Shown here: piece by piece, positions 1-11,985 of the stretch
Position numbering within the stretch: position 1 is the stretch's first letter
Layout of the letters: each line of letters begins with the position of its first letter
Source of the DNA: Ricinus communis
Taxonomy: Eukaryota > Streptophyta > Magnoliopsida > Malpighiales > Euphorbiaceae
Assembly: GCF_019578655.1 (NCBI RefSeq)
Contig: NC_063261.1
Span: 17,288,216 to 17,352,215, forward strand
DNA length: 64,000 bases
Direction: 5' to 3'
Notes under the pieces: model-generated
The model's input: only the letters and a program-made list of their open reading frames with translations
Database searches by the model: none
Told to the model about the DNA's origin: nothing
Made by a program: the position numbers and the translations under genes

Positions 1-3000
1 TCTACTCCGCACCATACACAAACAGTAAGATGTCCTTCACCAGCTGTATCTACAACAACCCCTGATTCAAACTGGACAGAGGCCCCATATGCCCCTTCCA
101 TCTCAGTTTTGTTTTCCAAGTTTATTGGCACCTCCGGCCGAGATATAGATTCTCGATCGGTCCCAAAACTAAATTTTAGTTGCTCAATGTCTTCCAACCT
201 CAACTCCTCAAATCCTGATATTCTGTCATGCCTCTGGTCCATTGTACTTGATTCATTTTCTACCTGTCAACAAAAAAAGGCATAAAATAAACTACCTAAT
301 GAATATGTTAATTCAAATTAAGATTCTATCACAAGGATTTTTGCGACCAGAGGAGCATCCACATACAACCTCCACATGCAACAAGCGGTCAAGAGTTTGA
401 TTATAAATTAGATTGTAGTATCAACCCAAGTCACAATCAAATTTAACATGTAAAAATAGATATCTCGGTGTGCTTCAAGTGCCAATCTGCAAATGAGATT
501 GTTTACCTTTCTTCTGGGCTACATAAACCAGAAATCTTTCAGATGTAAGCTTCAATCAAGTCTTTAAATCAACAATTTAATTCAAGTATCAGTGAGAAAT
601 CATTCTCACTGTGTAGTACCCACATCATTTGTTGGGGTTTTCAAAGTGAAGAAGTCCGAGAAAAATCCAAGGAAAAATCAAACTAGGGGAGGGCCTGCAG
701 TCCCACAAAGAATATCTATGTTCCCAGGGGTTTTCTCCTACCACTTCTTTGTCTTATATCAGAAGTGATAGCATTTTAATTATTAGCTTGCCCACATTAG
801 CTGGTACTATCAACGTGTAATATCACCATAAGAAAAATTATTTCCCTTAATTTTGGACATTCTGAGTCACATAACATCCCCTTTTCCTTCTATAACTATA
901 ACTATATAACTATCTATATATATATATATATATATATATTGTTGAAGAACTTCCAGTCTATTGTAAACTAGAAAGAAACCAAAAGCAGCTATGATGCCGT
1001 AAATACATTATCCAAGCTCACATTGGGTGCTGAAATATCATGAGATGGTTGCAACAGGGTCGCAGGCAGTTCTGGCATGCCATCTTGAAGTTCATCTTTT
1101 TTCATAGATTTCTGTCCAGTCTCCTGTACAATTTTGTTATCTGGTATACCATTATTGCTTTGAAATCCGAATTCTACCTCAATACTCTCATAGCTATCTT
1201 GATTGTCTGTGCCAACCAAATTCATGTTACTATCAATCCTAGAAACTTGATGATCGTCCAATGGAGCAAGGGATTGGAGACGATCATGGGATTGGAGTTC
1301 AAAACCACTTTCCTGCTCAATGACGGACTTGACTATTTCATCAGTGTGAACTAACGGACAATCTGTTCCCCCAAAAGCTTCAGATGTATTACCATGTTGC
1401 TCTTCAGCAGATGAATCGACCATTACATTCAGAACATCACCAGCACCATCAATCTTCTCTATCCTTTCATCAATAATCATATCATCAGTTTTCTGCTGAT
1501 GTAGCCCCAATTCCTGAGATTCATCAATCATGTCATATTCTTTGTCTGGTTCGCTGAGAGTAGAATCAGAATTCAGCTCATGATCAGAAACTGAAGCTAG
1601 AAGTTCTTGATTAGGAACCATATTTGGTTTATCAGAACTAAATCCACCACTGGGTTCACCATTTCGATCAGAAGACGTTTCTCGTATGGAATTCTGAGCA
1701 ATTTCAATCAAAGCATCCATTTTGGAGATTCTAGCAGGCAATTCATCTTTGGTTGGAGATTCACTTCTCTTTTGCAAAGCCATTCTGGTACTAGGCGATT
1801 CTTCAATTCCCCTCACATAATTCCTCACATGTATCCCTACATGACCATTATACCTACGCCTTTCATGAAATACCTTATGGCAGAACTGGCATTCATATTT
1901 TCCATCTTTAACTATTACACCATCACCAACAGAAGAACCCAATCTATATCTCCTGGTGGTCCTCTGGTGAAATGATAAAAGGTGCTGCAAATAAGTGTCC
2001 TTTTCATCAAATGTCATGTTGCATTTGTGGCATTCAAAAAGGTCTTGTATTTGAACCTCAGCCAACTCCAAATTATCAATTCCCAGCAAGGAAACTGCCT
2101 TCTCATGCTCACTAGGTTGCCTCTGATCTTCCTCCCTCCCAGAAGTTCCTGCGTGCTGCCACAGACAGTGTAAGCCTTAATGAAAACATTTGACAAATGT
2201 TATTTAGCAAGTATTTACTTACATTTTCAGAAGCTACTCTGTGGACTTGTCGATTATTCCCATTTGAGTGATCATAAGGCTTAAGGCACGATTGCAAATA
2301 TGCAGAAACTTCTTTACAGGATATAAATTGCTGTCCGCTAGGGCTGGATAACATCAAACAAAACAGAAAAAATGCAATTTAAATCGTTCTTGAAACATGA
2401 TAAAATGACAATCAAAGCGAAAACATAGAAGAATCACCTTATATATCTGCGACAATAAACCCAAGCTTTCCCTTCTTTCCTCTTAAGTCCAAGCAGCAAC
2501 TTCCAACCAAAAGGCAAAAAGTCACCAAACTCAGAAGCATCAACAATCTTTCTTTTCCTTCTCCTACTACACCATTGCCCACCTAAATCCCTAAAAAACC
2601 CTAACAACTCTTCTTCTTTAACCATCCCTTCAGTTCTTCTCTTCAATTCCTCTCTATACGGATCCTCTAAACTCGCTAACTTAACTAAATCTATTACAAC
2701 TCCGTTTTTATTCACTATCTCCCTCTCTCTCTCCTCCACGACACTTATCACTTTCAACTTGGCCTTCCTTCCTCTTTTTCTCTTCTTTACTTGAACATTA
2801 TTGATATTATTGTTATTAAAATTTATGGCATCGTTTAAATGAGTGAAGCTATCGAAATCAATCAAATCTAATTGATTGAATTCAGGATGCGAGGAGAGCA
2901 ATTGTTTGAGGAATTTAATGATGGCATGATTTTCGATGCGATCGGTGTCGGGGTTTTCGGAAGGGAAATTAGGGTTTTGGGTGGTTGTTTTAGGGAGGAG

Positions 3001-3243
3001 GCCGGCGAGGCGGTGGCGGTGATGGTGGGAGGAAGGGCGAGAGTAAGTTTGGCGGCGGGAACCGGCGCTTTCGTTGAATAGTGTACGGTCGATGGTGATT
3101 GGTGGAGTGATAATGTTGATGTTGTTGGGGTTTAATGAGGAGGAGGAGAAGAGGGAAAGAGCATGGAGTTCTGATTGCGTTAGAGTTGTCATGTCTACGA
3201 ATGGTAGATACAGTGGTGGTGGTTGAGCGGTGGAAGTGGCCAT
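1..3243 (-). CDS. MBD8: MBD8-like methyl-CpG-binding-domain protein with two C2H2 zinc fingers (3' part off the window)
   Basis: Four exons can be joined in frame on the minus strand: 3243-2438, 2343-2223, 2155-1022 and 263-1 (continuing beyond the window). All introns are GT-AG. Exon 1 starts with MATSTAQPPP and is Ser/His/Asn-rich with a basic KKRKRGRK stretch that could be a nuclear localisation signal. The MBD-type domain spans the exon 1/2 junction (about residues 242-295): LPFGW...VYCRRY joined to ISPSGQQFISCKEVSAYL. Exon 3 carries two C2H2 fingers, CHKC...H-x4-H at about 351-372 and CQFC...H-x3-H at about 398-419, then a long acidic tail. Exon 4 stays open to the edge and includes HLTVCVWCGVE. 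The exon 3 donor could be GTGAGC (chosen) or a GTATTT 18 bases later; both keep frame, and without splicing exon 3 would stop at 989. Expected role is nuclear chromatin or DNA binding. Plant MBD8-type proteins are not all methyl-CpG readers, so the ligand is open. The family match rests on the VYCRRYxSPSG block, recognised by eye. Confidence 0.82.
264..1021 (-). other. Intron 3 of the MBD8-like gene, with a (TA)n run
   Basis: No other coding signal was seen in this 758-base intron. It contains a TA dinucleotide run at about 915-939 close to the donor end. The stop codon at 989 is used only if the intron is retained. Confidence 0.6.
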
Positions 3244-3691
3244 TTTTGTGGTGGTTTAGTGGCAATGGTGAGTGTAGGAAGAGGTTTTTCTTTTGGCAGA
3301 AGTGTAGAAAGAGTTAAGTGAGTTGGAATTTGGAAATGTGGTACTTTGTAAGCTCATTAAATTGTTTAAAAAAAAAAAAAAAGGAGAAATGCATTTTTCT
3401 GTTTGGATACACAGCTGGGCAATTCTTGAGTTTGACTCACCTCTCTTAATCTATAAAAATCAAATACAAAATGAATATGTTAGAATTGTATACAGAGTGA
3501 CAAAAGGTTGCAGAATGTGGTTTGGAGATCTTTTCATTGATTAAACACACTCTAAAATACAACAAGGACTGCCGAAATTCTTCCTAAAGATGATCAAATT
3601 TCTTTCCATAGCTGGTGGGTGGGATCATTTCTGGTTAAGCTACTTGAGTAATGTAATGAAAGCAAAAGCAAAAAAAAAAAAAAAAAAAGTT
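3244..3691. other. Spacer between the MBD8-like gene and tRNA-Met
   Basis: This is the 5' flank of the minus-strand MBD8-like gene. It contains two homopolymer A runs, at about 3368-3381 and 3670-3688. On the tRNA strand the second run is a T tract lying a few bases past the tRNA 3' end, where an RNA polymerase III terminator is expected. No further gene was seen. Confidence 0.5.
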
Positions 3692-3777
3692 TGGGGTGAG
3701 AGAGGCTCGAACTCTCGACCTCAGGATAACTCAAGAAGCTATGAGACCTACGCGCTAGCCAACTGCGCCACCACCCC
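3692..3777 (-). tRNA. tRNA-Met (CAU), elongator type, with a short intron
   Basis: Read on the minus strand, the 86-base gene starts GGGGTGGTGGCGCAG and ends CTCTCACCCCA. The acceptor stem pairs GGGGTGG with TCACCCC. The D-stem is GCGC/GCGC, the T-stem GAGAG/CTCTC with loop TTCGAGC, and the anticodon CAT follows GGTCT. The extra 12-13 bases immediately 3' of the anticodon are an intron, as is usual for plant elongator tRNA-Met genes. A T-tract terminator follows directly. The initiator tRNA-Met, whose 3' end primes the retroelements in this window, is a different gene. Confidence 0.93.
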
Positions 3778-4166
3778 AATATGAGATTGTTTCTCAACTA
3801 TGGGGATAGTATTTTATTTTGTATTCTGATGACCTTTCATAGCCTGTTTAATGAAGATCACTTCTTCCATTGAGAAAAATAGCATTCTTTTCTCTTTTTT
3901 ATTTTTCTTTTCTTTTCCTTGTGCAATTATCGAATACATGTTGAAATCTTGAAATGCAGAAGGACTTTTCTTTCTGATATTGTCATGTCATTATTCACTA
4001 GCATCCATGATAAAATGATCATGCATACATTCATTATAGTACAAGCTTCTTTTACAAACATAGATCAGAAGTCTCCCCAATAAAAAACAGGAAAGAAATT
4101 CCAAGAACCCTTTTATTTAGTTTACTTCACTGGGAACATGCCATCCTCAGCTGCTGTATGCATTGC
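3778..4166. other. Spacer / 3' region of the SCPL gene
   Basis: AT-rich sequence between the SCPL stop codon and the tRNA gene, probably including the SCPL 3' UTR. No other feature was recognised. Confidence 0.4.
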
Positions 4167-7100
4167 CTAAAGTGGGTAATAATGGATCCACCTTTCAAAC
4201 ATGTTATAACATTGTAAAGGCTTGTATTGAGTAGGAGAATGCCCTGATCCCTGTCAGAATTTCAAGTTTATAGATATTAGCTTTAGTTTGCTTTCAGCAA
4301 ACTTATATATAGGAAATTGAATGATTAGGGTTTTTCTATTCTTTTGGGTCTTTTTTCTTTCTTTCTCATACCTTTAGAGTCGCAAATGTCATGCGGAATC
4401 CATAATTTTCATACCTAAGTGTATACCTGGATAAAATGTAATAACATCCAAAAGAATAAATAAAAAATAAAAAAAAAACATTACCAAAATAAATTTTAAC
4501 CTTTTAATATTACGAGACACGTACTCAACTAAAACTGAATTCATCAGATTTCAAAAAATAAATAAAATAAAGCAAAAGTTTATATGAATTATTATATTTT
4601 AAGTGGCGCAAGTTTATAATTTGATATAAGTGGAAAAACTACTCGTTTAAAATTAGAAGAACTTACCCTGCAACTTGACCTTCAACAAACCATGGCCGCC
4701 AAGCATAATCTACAGTAAGGTTTAGAGTCTCCATCCAGTCCAGAGTAGAAATATATGGAACAACCAAATCATGATCACCACTGCATCATGAAAAGAAATG
4801 TATCTTGCACTAATTAATAAGCAAAACATTCGTCAAATTGTACCCAAAGTGCCTTCATAAACCAAACTTGCACTAACCCAGTTGTCCCTTTTCTGTAATT
4901 CAAGTACATATTTAATAGAGATAACTGAAAGTTGAACATTATTTATATGGGAAGTTGATAGATGTAATGTAAAGTTTTCAGATATGTAACCTGTAAAGTA
5001 GAACTTGTGTGCCATAGTTGGCACTCAGATTTCTATAATAATCAACAGCACTTTGAATGTTATATGTGTATGCATTCTCTTGCAGAGATATATTGCACCT
5101 ATACCATTCTTCAATAGTTCCCTGCAGATTTTTAAACAATTAACTATATATACAAGAAATATTAGTATTTTTGAACCCTCATGTTATGCGTGTAAATTAT
5201 TATAATAAAAATTAATAATATAAAAAGTTCTAAATATAATTATTTATTTAATTTCTTTTATTATTTAGTAGAAGCTCTTGCATTATTATATACTTTATAA
5301 ATATTTTTAAATTATATTCTCTTTTATATCACTTGACATGCTTTAATTTTATTAATAACTAAGAAAAAAATGAATTTTTTGAATTCACGATCTTAAAATT
5401 TACTCATAATATATATATACACAGCATTTTAAATGTGACAAACTATGCATATTACAATGCTTACCCTTCGAACATAAAGAGCATCTTGGACACTTTTGTC
5501 ATTGGCCCATATGTCTAAGAGCTTGTATTCGAAATTCTGCGAGTAAATAAATAATTGAAATAAATAAAAACAGACAACATTAAAAGATCTAACGGTGAAT
5601 GTGTAATAACAAAAGCAAGTACCACATAGATTTACAGTTGCTCGTATTTTAAGTAAATAAAAAGAAATCAATTGATCAGAATATTCAGACACCTTTCTCT
5701 AAAAAAGAAATTTACTTAAATAATTACGCATTTAAAACAAATACCCGGCACCAATAGTTATGAAATTTCCGGAAACGGGTTCGGGAATTTCTTGAATTTT
5801 CTCTGAGAGATCTTCGAAATTGTTCACCGTCTGATTTTGGGGATAATTTAGCACAAACAGGGTCCAAAATATTTTCATCATTAATCGGATCAATGCACTG
5901 CAAAAGAAAAAAAGAAAAATAGTATATATTTATTTATTTATTTTTCCTTATTATTAAACAATTTGAGTAAATCCAAACAAACCGCATCTATTTCTTCGAG
6001 ATCCTCTAAACATGCTGCATTGGACGAATCTACATCTACGTAATTTCCATTGCAGCTATTTTTGGCAGACTGCAAAAATTACAGGTGTACAAATTAAGCA
6101 ATATATGGTCAAGGAAATTAGGGTTCTACAATTATTGACTATTAAGCAATAATTATATTTTTCAAATAAAAATTAGTGACCTTGAATTATGAATTTTATT
6201 TTTATGTTGAATTCTTTTCCTTACAAATTATGATATTATCAGTTCTGCAATTAGAATTATATTGTATTTTATTACAATTTATTGAAATTTTTTTTTTTTG
6301 AATAAATTTTAAATAAAGATATATTTATGAATAACATTTTATATAGTAAGTTTTCTGCATAATTATAAAAAAATCTCAATTTCGATTTAAGTCAATTGTA
6401 ATAAGAATAAATTTTATATTATACAGTTATAAATTTTTTAGATTTCATTCTAAGAAAATATCTCTCTATAAAGTAATATTTATATGTATTCTTAATAAAT
6501 ATAAATTATATTATATTTTATTTTATTTTATTAATTTTTTATATATAATATGATAAGACATTAATATTTATTTTTTTTTATTTCTAGTTGATATCATTTT
6601 ATTAATAAAATTAAATATTATTTGCGTTAGGCATTGAAATGCATGGAAGAGTACCTCATAAAGAGACTGGGAAACAAGTGCCAAATGGTAAGCAAGAGGT
6701 ATGACACAATTTGATTCAAGAGTAGCATTTATATGTGGAGATCCACTCAATATTCCCTGAAATAAATATTTTTCATCAACTCACAATAATATGCAAGAAA
6801 CTATAAATTAAAAGCTATAATAATTAATGAGATAATTACTTCTAGATTTATGGCTGGCTGAAGTCCTGCTTTGTTACCTGTATGTTCATGCCCAATTCAC
6901 AAAATCAGAGTTTATAGGAAATGAAATACAGGGAATAATAAGATTATGAAATAATAATAATAATAATTACCTTCTAATATTTCTTGAGCAAGTATTGGAG
7001 CTATTACCCCACTATATGAATCAGTAGCGATAAAGAATCGATTTTCTATGTATTCTTGGTGATCAAACAACCACTGCAATACAATTCAAAATACCACATC

Positions 7101-9110
7101 CCTTTTAATCTTCTTCGATTCTCATTTTAATTTCTAAAGCGAACATTTCAAACTTAAATTGCGGAGTTCGAACTTCACTAATTTTAAAATAATATAAATA
7201 AACAGTTAAGTGATATTTTAAATTTTAAAAAATTAAATAAATTTTAAATTTAAATTTTGATATTCATTATCAACTCCAATAAAAAGCAGTTGGAAAAAGG
7301 TTTATATTATCATGAAATGAGTTACCTTTCTCAGGAACATATAAATCTGCGCTGTGGATTCAGTATCTGATGTATAGTAACCTTCAGGGATTGTTGCATA
7401 GGAATAACCAGTCCCAACAGGAGCGTCTACGAATATTATACTAGATGACTGCTCCAATTCAACCCAGAAAGATGTGAAATTAAAAAAAATTTAAAAAAAA
7501 ACCTTGAGCATTGATTGGTCTAAAATAAATAGGAAAATGAAAGCTCGAGTAATTAAAACAAAATACAAAATTGAACCAATAATCAAAGAGATCTGCACCT
7601 TTGTCCATGAATATGGATTGTTCAATAATTGTGGCAAGCCCCCACTATAGTTAGCAGTATTAAGAACTAGTGGACCTGTAAGTAATTATTGCGTCATCTA
7701 AAAAAAAATTAAAATAATATGAAAATAAAAACCACATGGGTACTATCAAAATAAAAAGAAAACACATTGGGCCTGCTAAAATGGCCCAACCCATTATTGC
7801 TCAACTCTTACAAGAAAAAAGAAAATTATACTCCTTAGATTTGCCTTAGATTTGCCATTATTTACAAGCTCAATCAATTGTCTTTAAAAGTGAATTAATT
7901 AATCTCTTGACGTATGTTTTCATCAATTATACCCATTCCATTAAATTATTTCTGTTAGTCAACTCCGTCAAAAAGGCTTAATTGATAAAAAAAAGATTAA
8001 TTTGATTCTTGAACATTATTTACTTGAAATTCAGTGATGAGAACGAAAGTTAATCAAAGATGGGTATGGATACAAGTTGAGTCAAAAGGAGAGAGAATTC
8101 AGGGGTTAAAACAAACTTTTCTTTTTTAGCCAAACTATTTATTAGTACTCTATAATATTAAATCTTTTAAATTATGACCTTAATTTGATAAAAATTAAAT
8201 TTTGGATGAATTTTGATACTAATAATAAGTTCAAGGATCAAGTTAAATTTTTTTTATCAATTAAGTCCTTTTACCAAGTTGACTACTGAAAAAACTATCA
8301 CAAGGAGATACCAGTTGATGAAAATAAAAGTTAAAGGGCTATTAATTCACTTTTAACAATATAGAATTAGATTTGTAAATTATAGTAATTCTTAAGGATG
8401 TAATAGTAATTTTTTTTTTTTTAAAAAAAAGGAGTTAAAACCACTACTACATTGTTTTTGAACTGAAACAACTACTACACTGAAATCAATACAATCAGAC
8501 AACCAAATTAGATTCTTGTCAACAAATAGGAAGTCAGTTTAAATTCCTATTCAAAAACTTCAAGTACAATCTCAATTAAACAGCACAAATAACCAAAATG
8601 GAAGATTTTCTTCTTATGTATGTTATGTGATAAGTTAATCAATCAAGAAAAAGAAGATTACTAACCAGTTTGGAAGAAAAATCCATTCAAAGCAGAACAA
8701 CCAGGACCTCCAATCAAGTACACCAAAAGTGGGTCTTGTTGAGGCTTTCCTTGTGATTCCACAAACAAGTAGAACAGCTCAGATTCATTCACTGTTATAT
8801 ATCTAAATTAAAAAGAAAATAATAGCAACCATTAGCTAAATTTACTAAATAAAATTCCATGCTAATTAATTATAAAAATCAAATTATATTGATCTAACTC
8901 GTAAATGTAGTTGAATTTAACCGAATCGAATCAAGTTGAACGATAAAATATAGCTTACCCAGTTTCGAGCTGGAATGGCAAATCACCTGAGTAGCCAGGT
9001 AGAGTCTTCACAATCCTGCCTGACTCTGTATTTTCAGCGAAGAAGAGGAGAAGCAGCAGGTGGAAACAGGCACAATTCAGTACACTATTTCTTGCAGAAG
9101 TGGATGCCAT
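4167..9110 (-). CDS. Serine carboxypeptidase-like protein (SCPL, probably clade IA)
   Basis: Fourteen exons join in frame with GT-AG introns to 475 residues: 9110-8959, 8802-8666, 7675-7599, 7448-7326, 7073-6971, 6877-6840, 6756-6655, 6069-5983, 5897-5745, 5536-5465, 5121-4991, 4780-4667, 4426-4372, 4250-4167. The N-terminus (MASTSARN...HLLLLLFF) looks like a secretory signal peptide, so the protein should go to the vacuole or apoplast. Family blocks in order: [23 protein letters not shown] (oxyanion region), [18 protein letters not shown] (nucleophile Ser about 182), [26 protein letters not shown] (Asp region about 394), and [11 protein letters not shown] (His about 452) just before the stop. 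All three catalytic blocks are present, so it is probably active. Clade IA members are either carboxypeptidases or acyltransferases using 1-O-glucose esters; sequence alone does not decide. Odd points: Thr replaces the usual Gly before the DSYSG motif, and exon 9 ends in an unusually basic segment. Length matches the family. Confidence 0.9.
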
Positions 9111-10436
9111 AATGGTACAGCTACTGAATAATCTAACGGTGCATTTCCTTTTTCAAAGTATATATTTGAACTACTAACTTAAATATGGACCCAACATAAG
9201 AATATGTATCCAATCAGGGGTATGAGCAAGGTGCGGTGCCATAGCTACTTATTACTTAACCTCCAGTCTGTGCTTGAAAAGCATAAGGTGGAAAGTTTGG
9301 TTAACCAATGGTCAAATGTTTCACAAATTTAATTTACATATTTCTTCTTATTAAAGAGGAGAAGTGAAAAAAGAAAGAAAGATCTTTTAATATTTTTTCT
9401 TTGAGCAATCGATCTTTAGAAAAAAAAAAAAGGTTCATCTAGTTTTGTTTAAGGCCAAATCTATATTTATGCTTCTGAATTTTATTCATTTGATCGGTTT
9501 AATATTTTAATTTTTAATGTAATTTAATATATATTTAAATTTATTTATTTTTTTAGTATTTTATACTTTTTAATATGTGTCTTTATTTAATACATCTACG
9601 TATAATGAATGCACAAAGGTGTTTTAATATTATCAAAAATTTAAAATCATATATATGTTAAGTTAAATTGAGAATTAATAATATTTAGATATTAAGAAAA
9701 GTAAATTTAGGTGTCTATTAAATTAAATCGAAATTAAAGTGTTCAATTGACTAATTAATACAGATCCAATGGCACAAATATATATTATATTTAGTTAAAA
9801 TCTATTACAAAATTTATTTCATTTGAGAAAAAGACACAAAAGATAAATTAAAATAGAAATAATAGGATTGAAAAAAATATTTTAGTGTTATAAAATATAT
9901 TGACTTACTAATGTGAAATTCATTTAAAAATTCTATATATTTTATTAAAATTTAGTTTAATTATAACCAATTTTACAAAAATTTGATTCTTTTAATTAGT
10001 TTTAATATTTACTTTTAGTTAGTTTTTGGATTTATAAAATTAGCTTGAAATGAATGATATAAAGGTAGTAAGATTGGGTGACTTTAGAGATGTGACATGA
10101 AATGTCATAGAATAATTTAGACATTTAGACTACTAAATATAAGTGTCTAATTTGTCATGCAATCATTGAGATGCAAGAATGAGGAGAAATCTTAGAAATA
10201 ATAAAGCATGTCCAAATGCTGTCAGCAAAATTAAGATGAAATCACTACAATGTAGAAAATTTCTTTTTCCATATTTATTTTTTTATTTTTAAGGAAATTA
10301 TTATAAGTTGCATGTAGTTTATAAGAATAATAATAATCATGTATATATCGATAATTATAAAATTATTTAATTAATTTAAATCTAATACTTAAATAGTTTA
10401 AATGTTAAAATATAATAAATAAATATCAAATATAAT

Positions 10437-10475
<39 letters not shown>

Positions 10476-11985
10476 TAAAATACATATTGCCATATTATAA
10501 TTAAATGACTAAAAAAAATTAATTAACTCAAAAGAACAGACTAAATAATAATTTTTGCTAACAAATATCAAATAAGAAGCAACTTTTTACACTGTCTCAG
10601 TAACCAAATATCAAAGGTATACCTCTTGATAGCACTATTGCTAACAAAGGCAATAGTCATTATCATGAAACATGCACAAAACAACCTCTTAACCTCTACA
10701 TTTTTTTTGGTTAATTGAGCTCCAATTTTGTTTATTAAATTTTTATATTTTTTATTAAGAACTATTTATACAAACTCCATGAATTTTAATTTATTTGATC
10801 GAATTATTATTTTTAAATTTTACTTATTAAATTTTTAATTAAAATAAAATAAGGATACAGTAGCTCTATAAAATAAAATAAAAATTTAAAATCTCAACAG
10901 AATACATTCCAAAAATTCAAACACTTCATACTTTGTTTTGCCAGATATGTATATGCAATACATGCATAGGAGATATTGACTAAATAACACATAAGATCAT
11001 ATCAAAATTGCTTAATGGATGTTAAAATCATTTTGATTTAATACATTAATCTCTTAATTTTTTTTTATCCTGTCCAATTTACTTTTGTAATGACATCAAT
11101 TTGTCTATTTTTTTAAAATTAATTTATAAATTTTAAAAATGAAAAAAGATAAAAAAAATTCATTACCATAATATCTCCTGTAAATTTTAGAATTGGGTTG
11201 AGTGCTCGGTAGCTGATTGATGATTGTATTTGATTAAATTATTAAAGATATTTTAAACGATTGGCATATGCCCTTGAATATATTAATTAATTTCAATGCT
11301 AAGAGAATATACTTCAACAACATGCATCTATCATAGGTGTGGCCATTGCAATAGCTTAAGTGCTATTTGTCTTTTGTAATAGGCAGACTGTCAGTCATTA
11401 ACATTTTGTAAGAATAATTGCAGGATAAATATATATTAAATTTAATCAGCAATAAATAAATTTATTGACGTACGGTCACATTGACCCCATCTTATATCAT
11501 TCGGACACACGTACAAAAAAGCTGATTGGGTGACATTGTTACAATATATGCAACTATTAGTTGTCAGTATTAGTAAGAAAAGATTAATATTGTTATAGAT
11601 ACACTAAATAAAAATAAGGTAATTAATGATAAGAAATTGTATTTTACGTTTAATATAAAGTTTCCATTGGCATCTCATTTTCCAGCTAACCAAACATGGC
11701 GCATAGCTGCACTTGGTTCTTGTCGTGCTATTTCTTGTCCTAGGACTACTCCTTATGTATATAACTAGAAAATGCATCTTTGTTAATTACGGAATAAAAT
11801 AATAGATTATGTTGAAAAACAAGGTAGAATAAACAATAAATTGCTACATAATGATAATGATAGATTCAATTAGCATGCTTAAGCTTGGCCTAAAATCTGG
11901 CATTATATTGGAAACACACCAGAAACGGAGGGGAAGAAGAAGCTCTATTCATTTCCTATTCACTTGTTGAAGAAAACTAAAGGAA
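9111..11985. other. AT-rich intergenic region between the SCPL gene and UGT85-1
   Basis: No coding segment was recognised in these ~2.9 kb. The left end is the SCPL promoter side. A pure (TA)n run lies at about 10438-10468. A TATATAAC element at 11758-11765 lies about 220 bases upstream of the UGT85-1 ATG and is a possible core promoter element. Confidence 0.45.

Noticed and set aside
1040..1975. Plus-strand open frames of 104 and 122 codons
   Set aside because: They are antisense to exon 3 of the MBD8-like gene, whose zinc fingers and exon phases make the minus strand the real coding strand.
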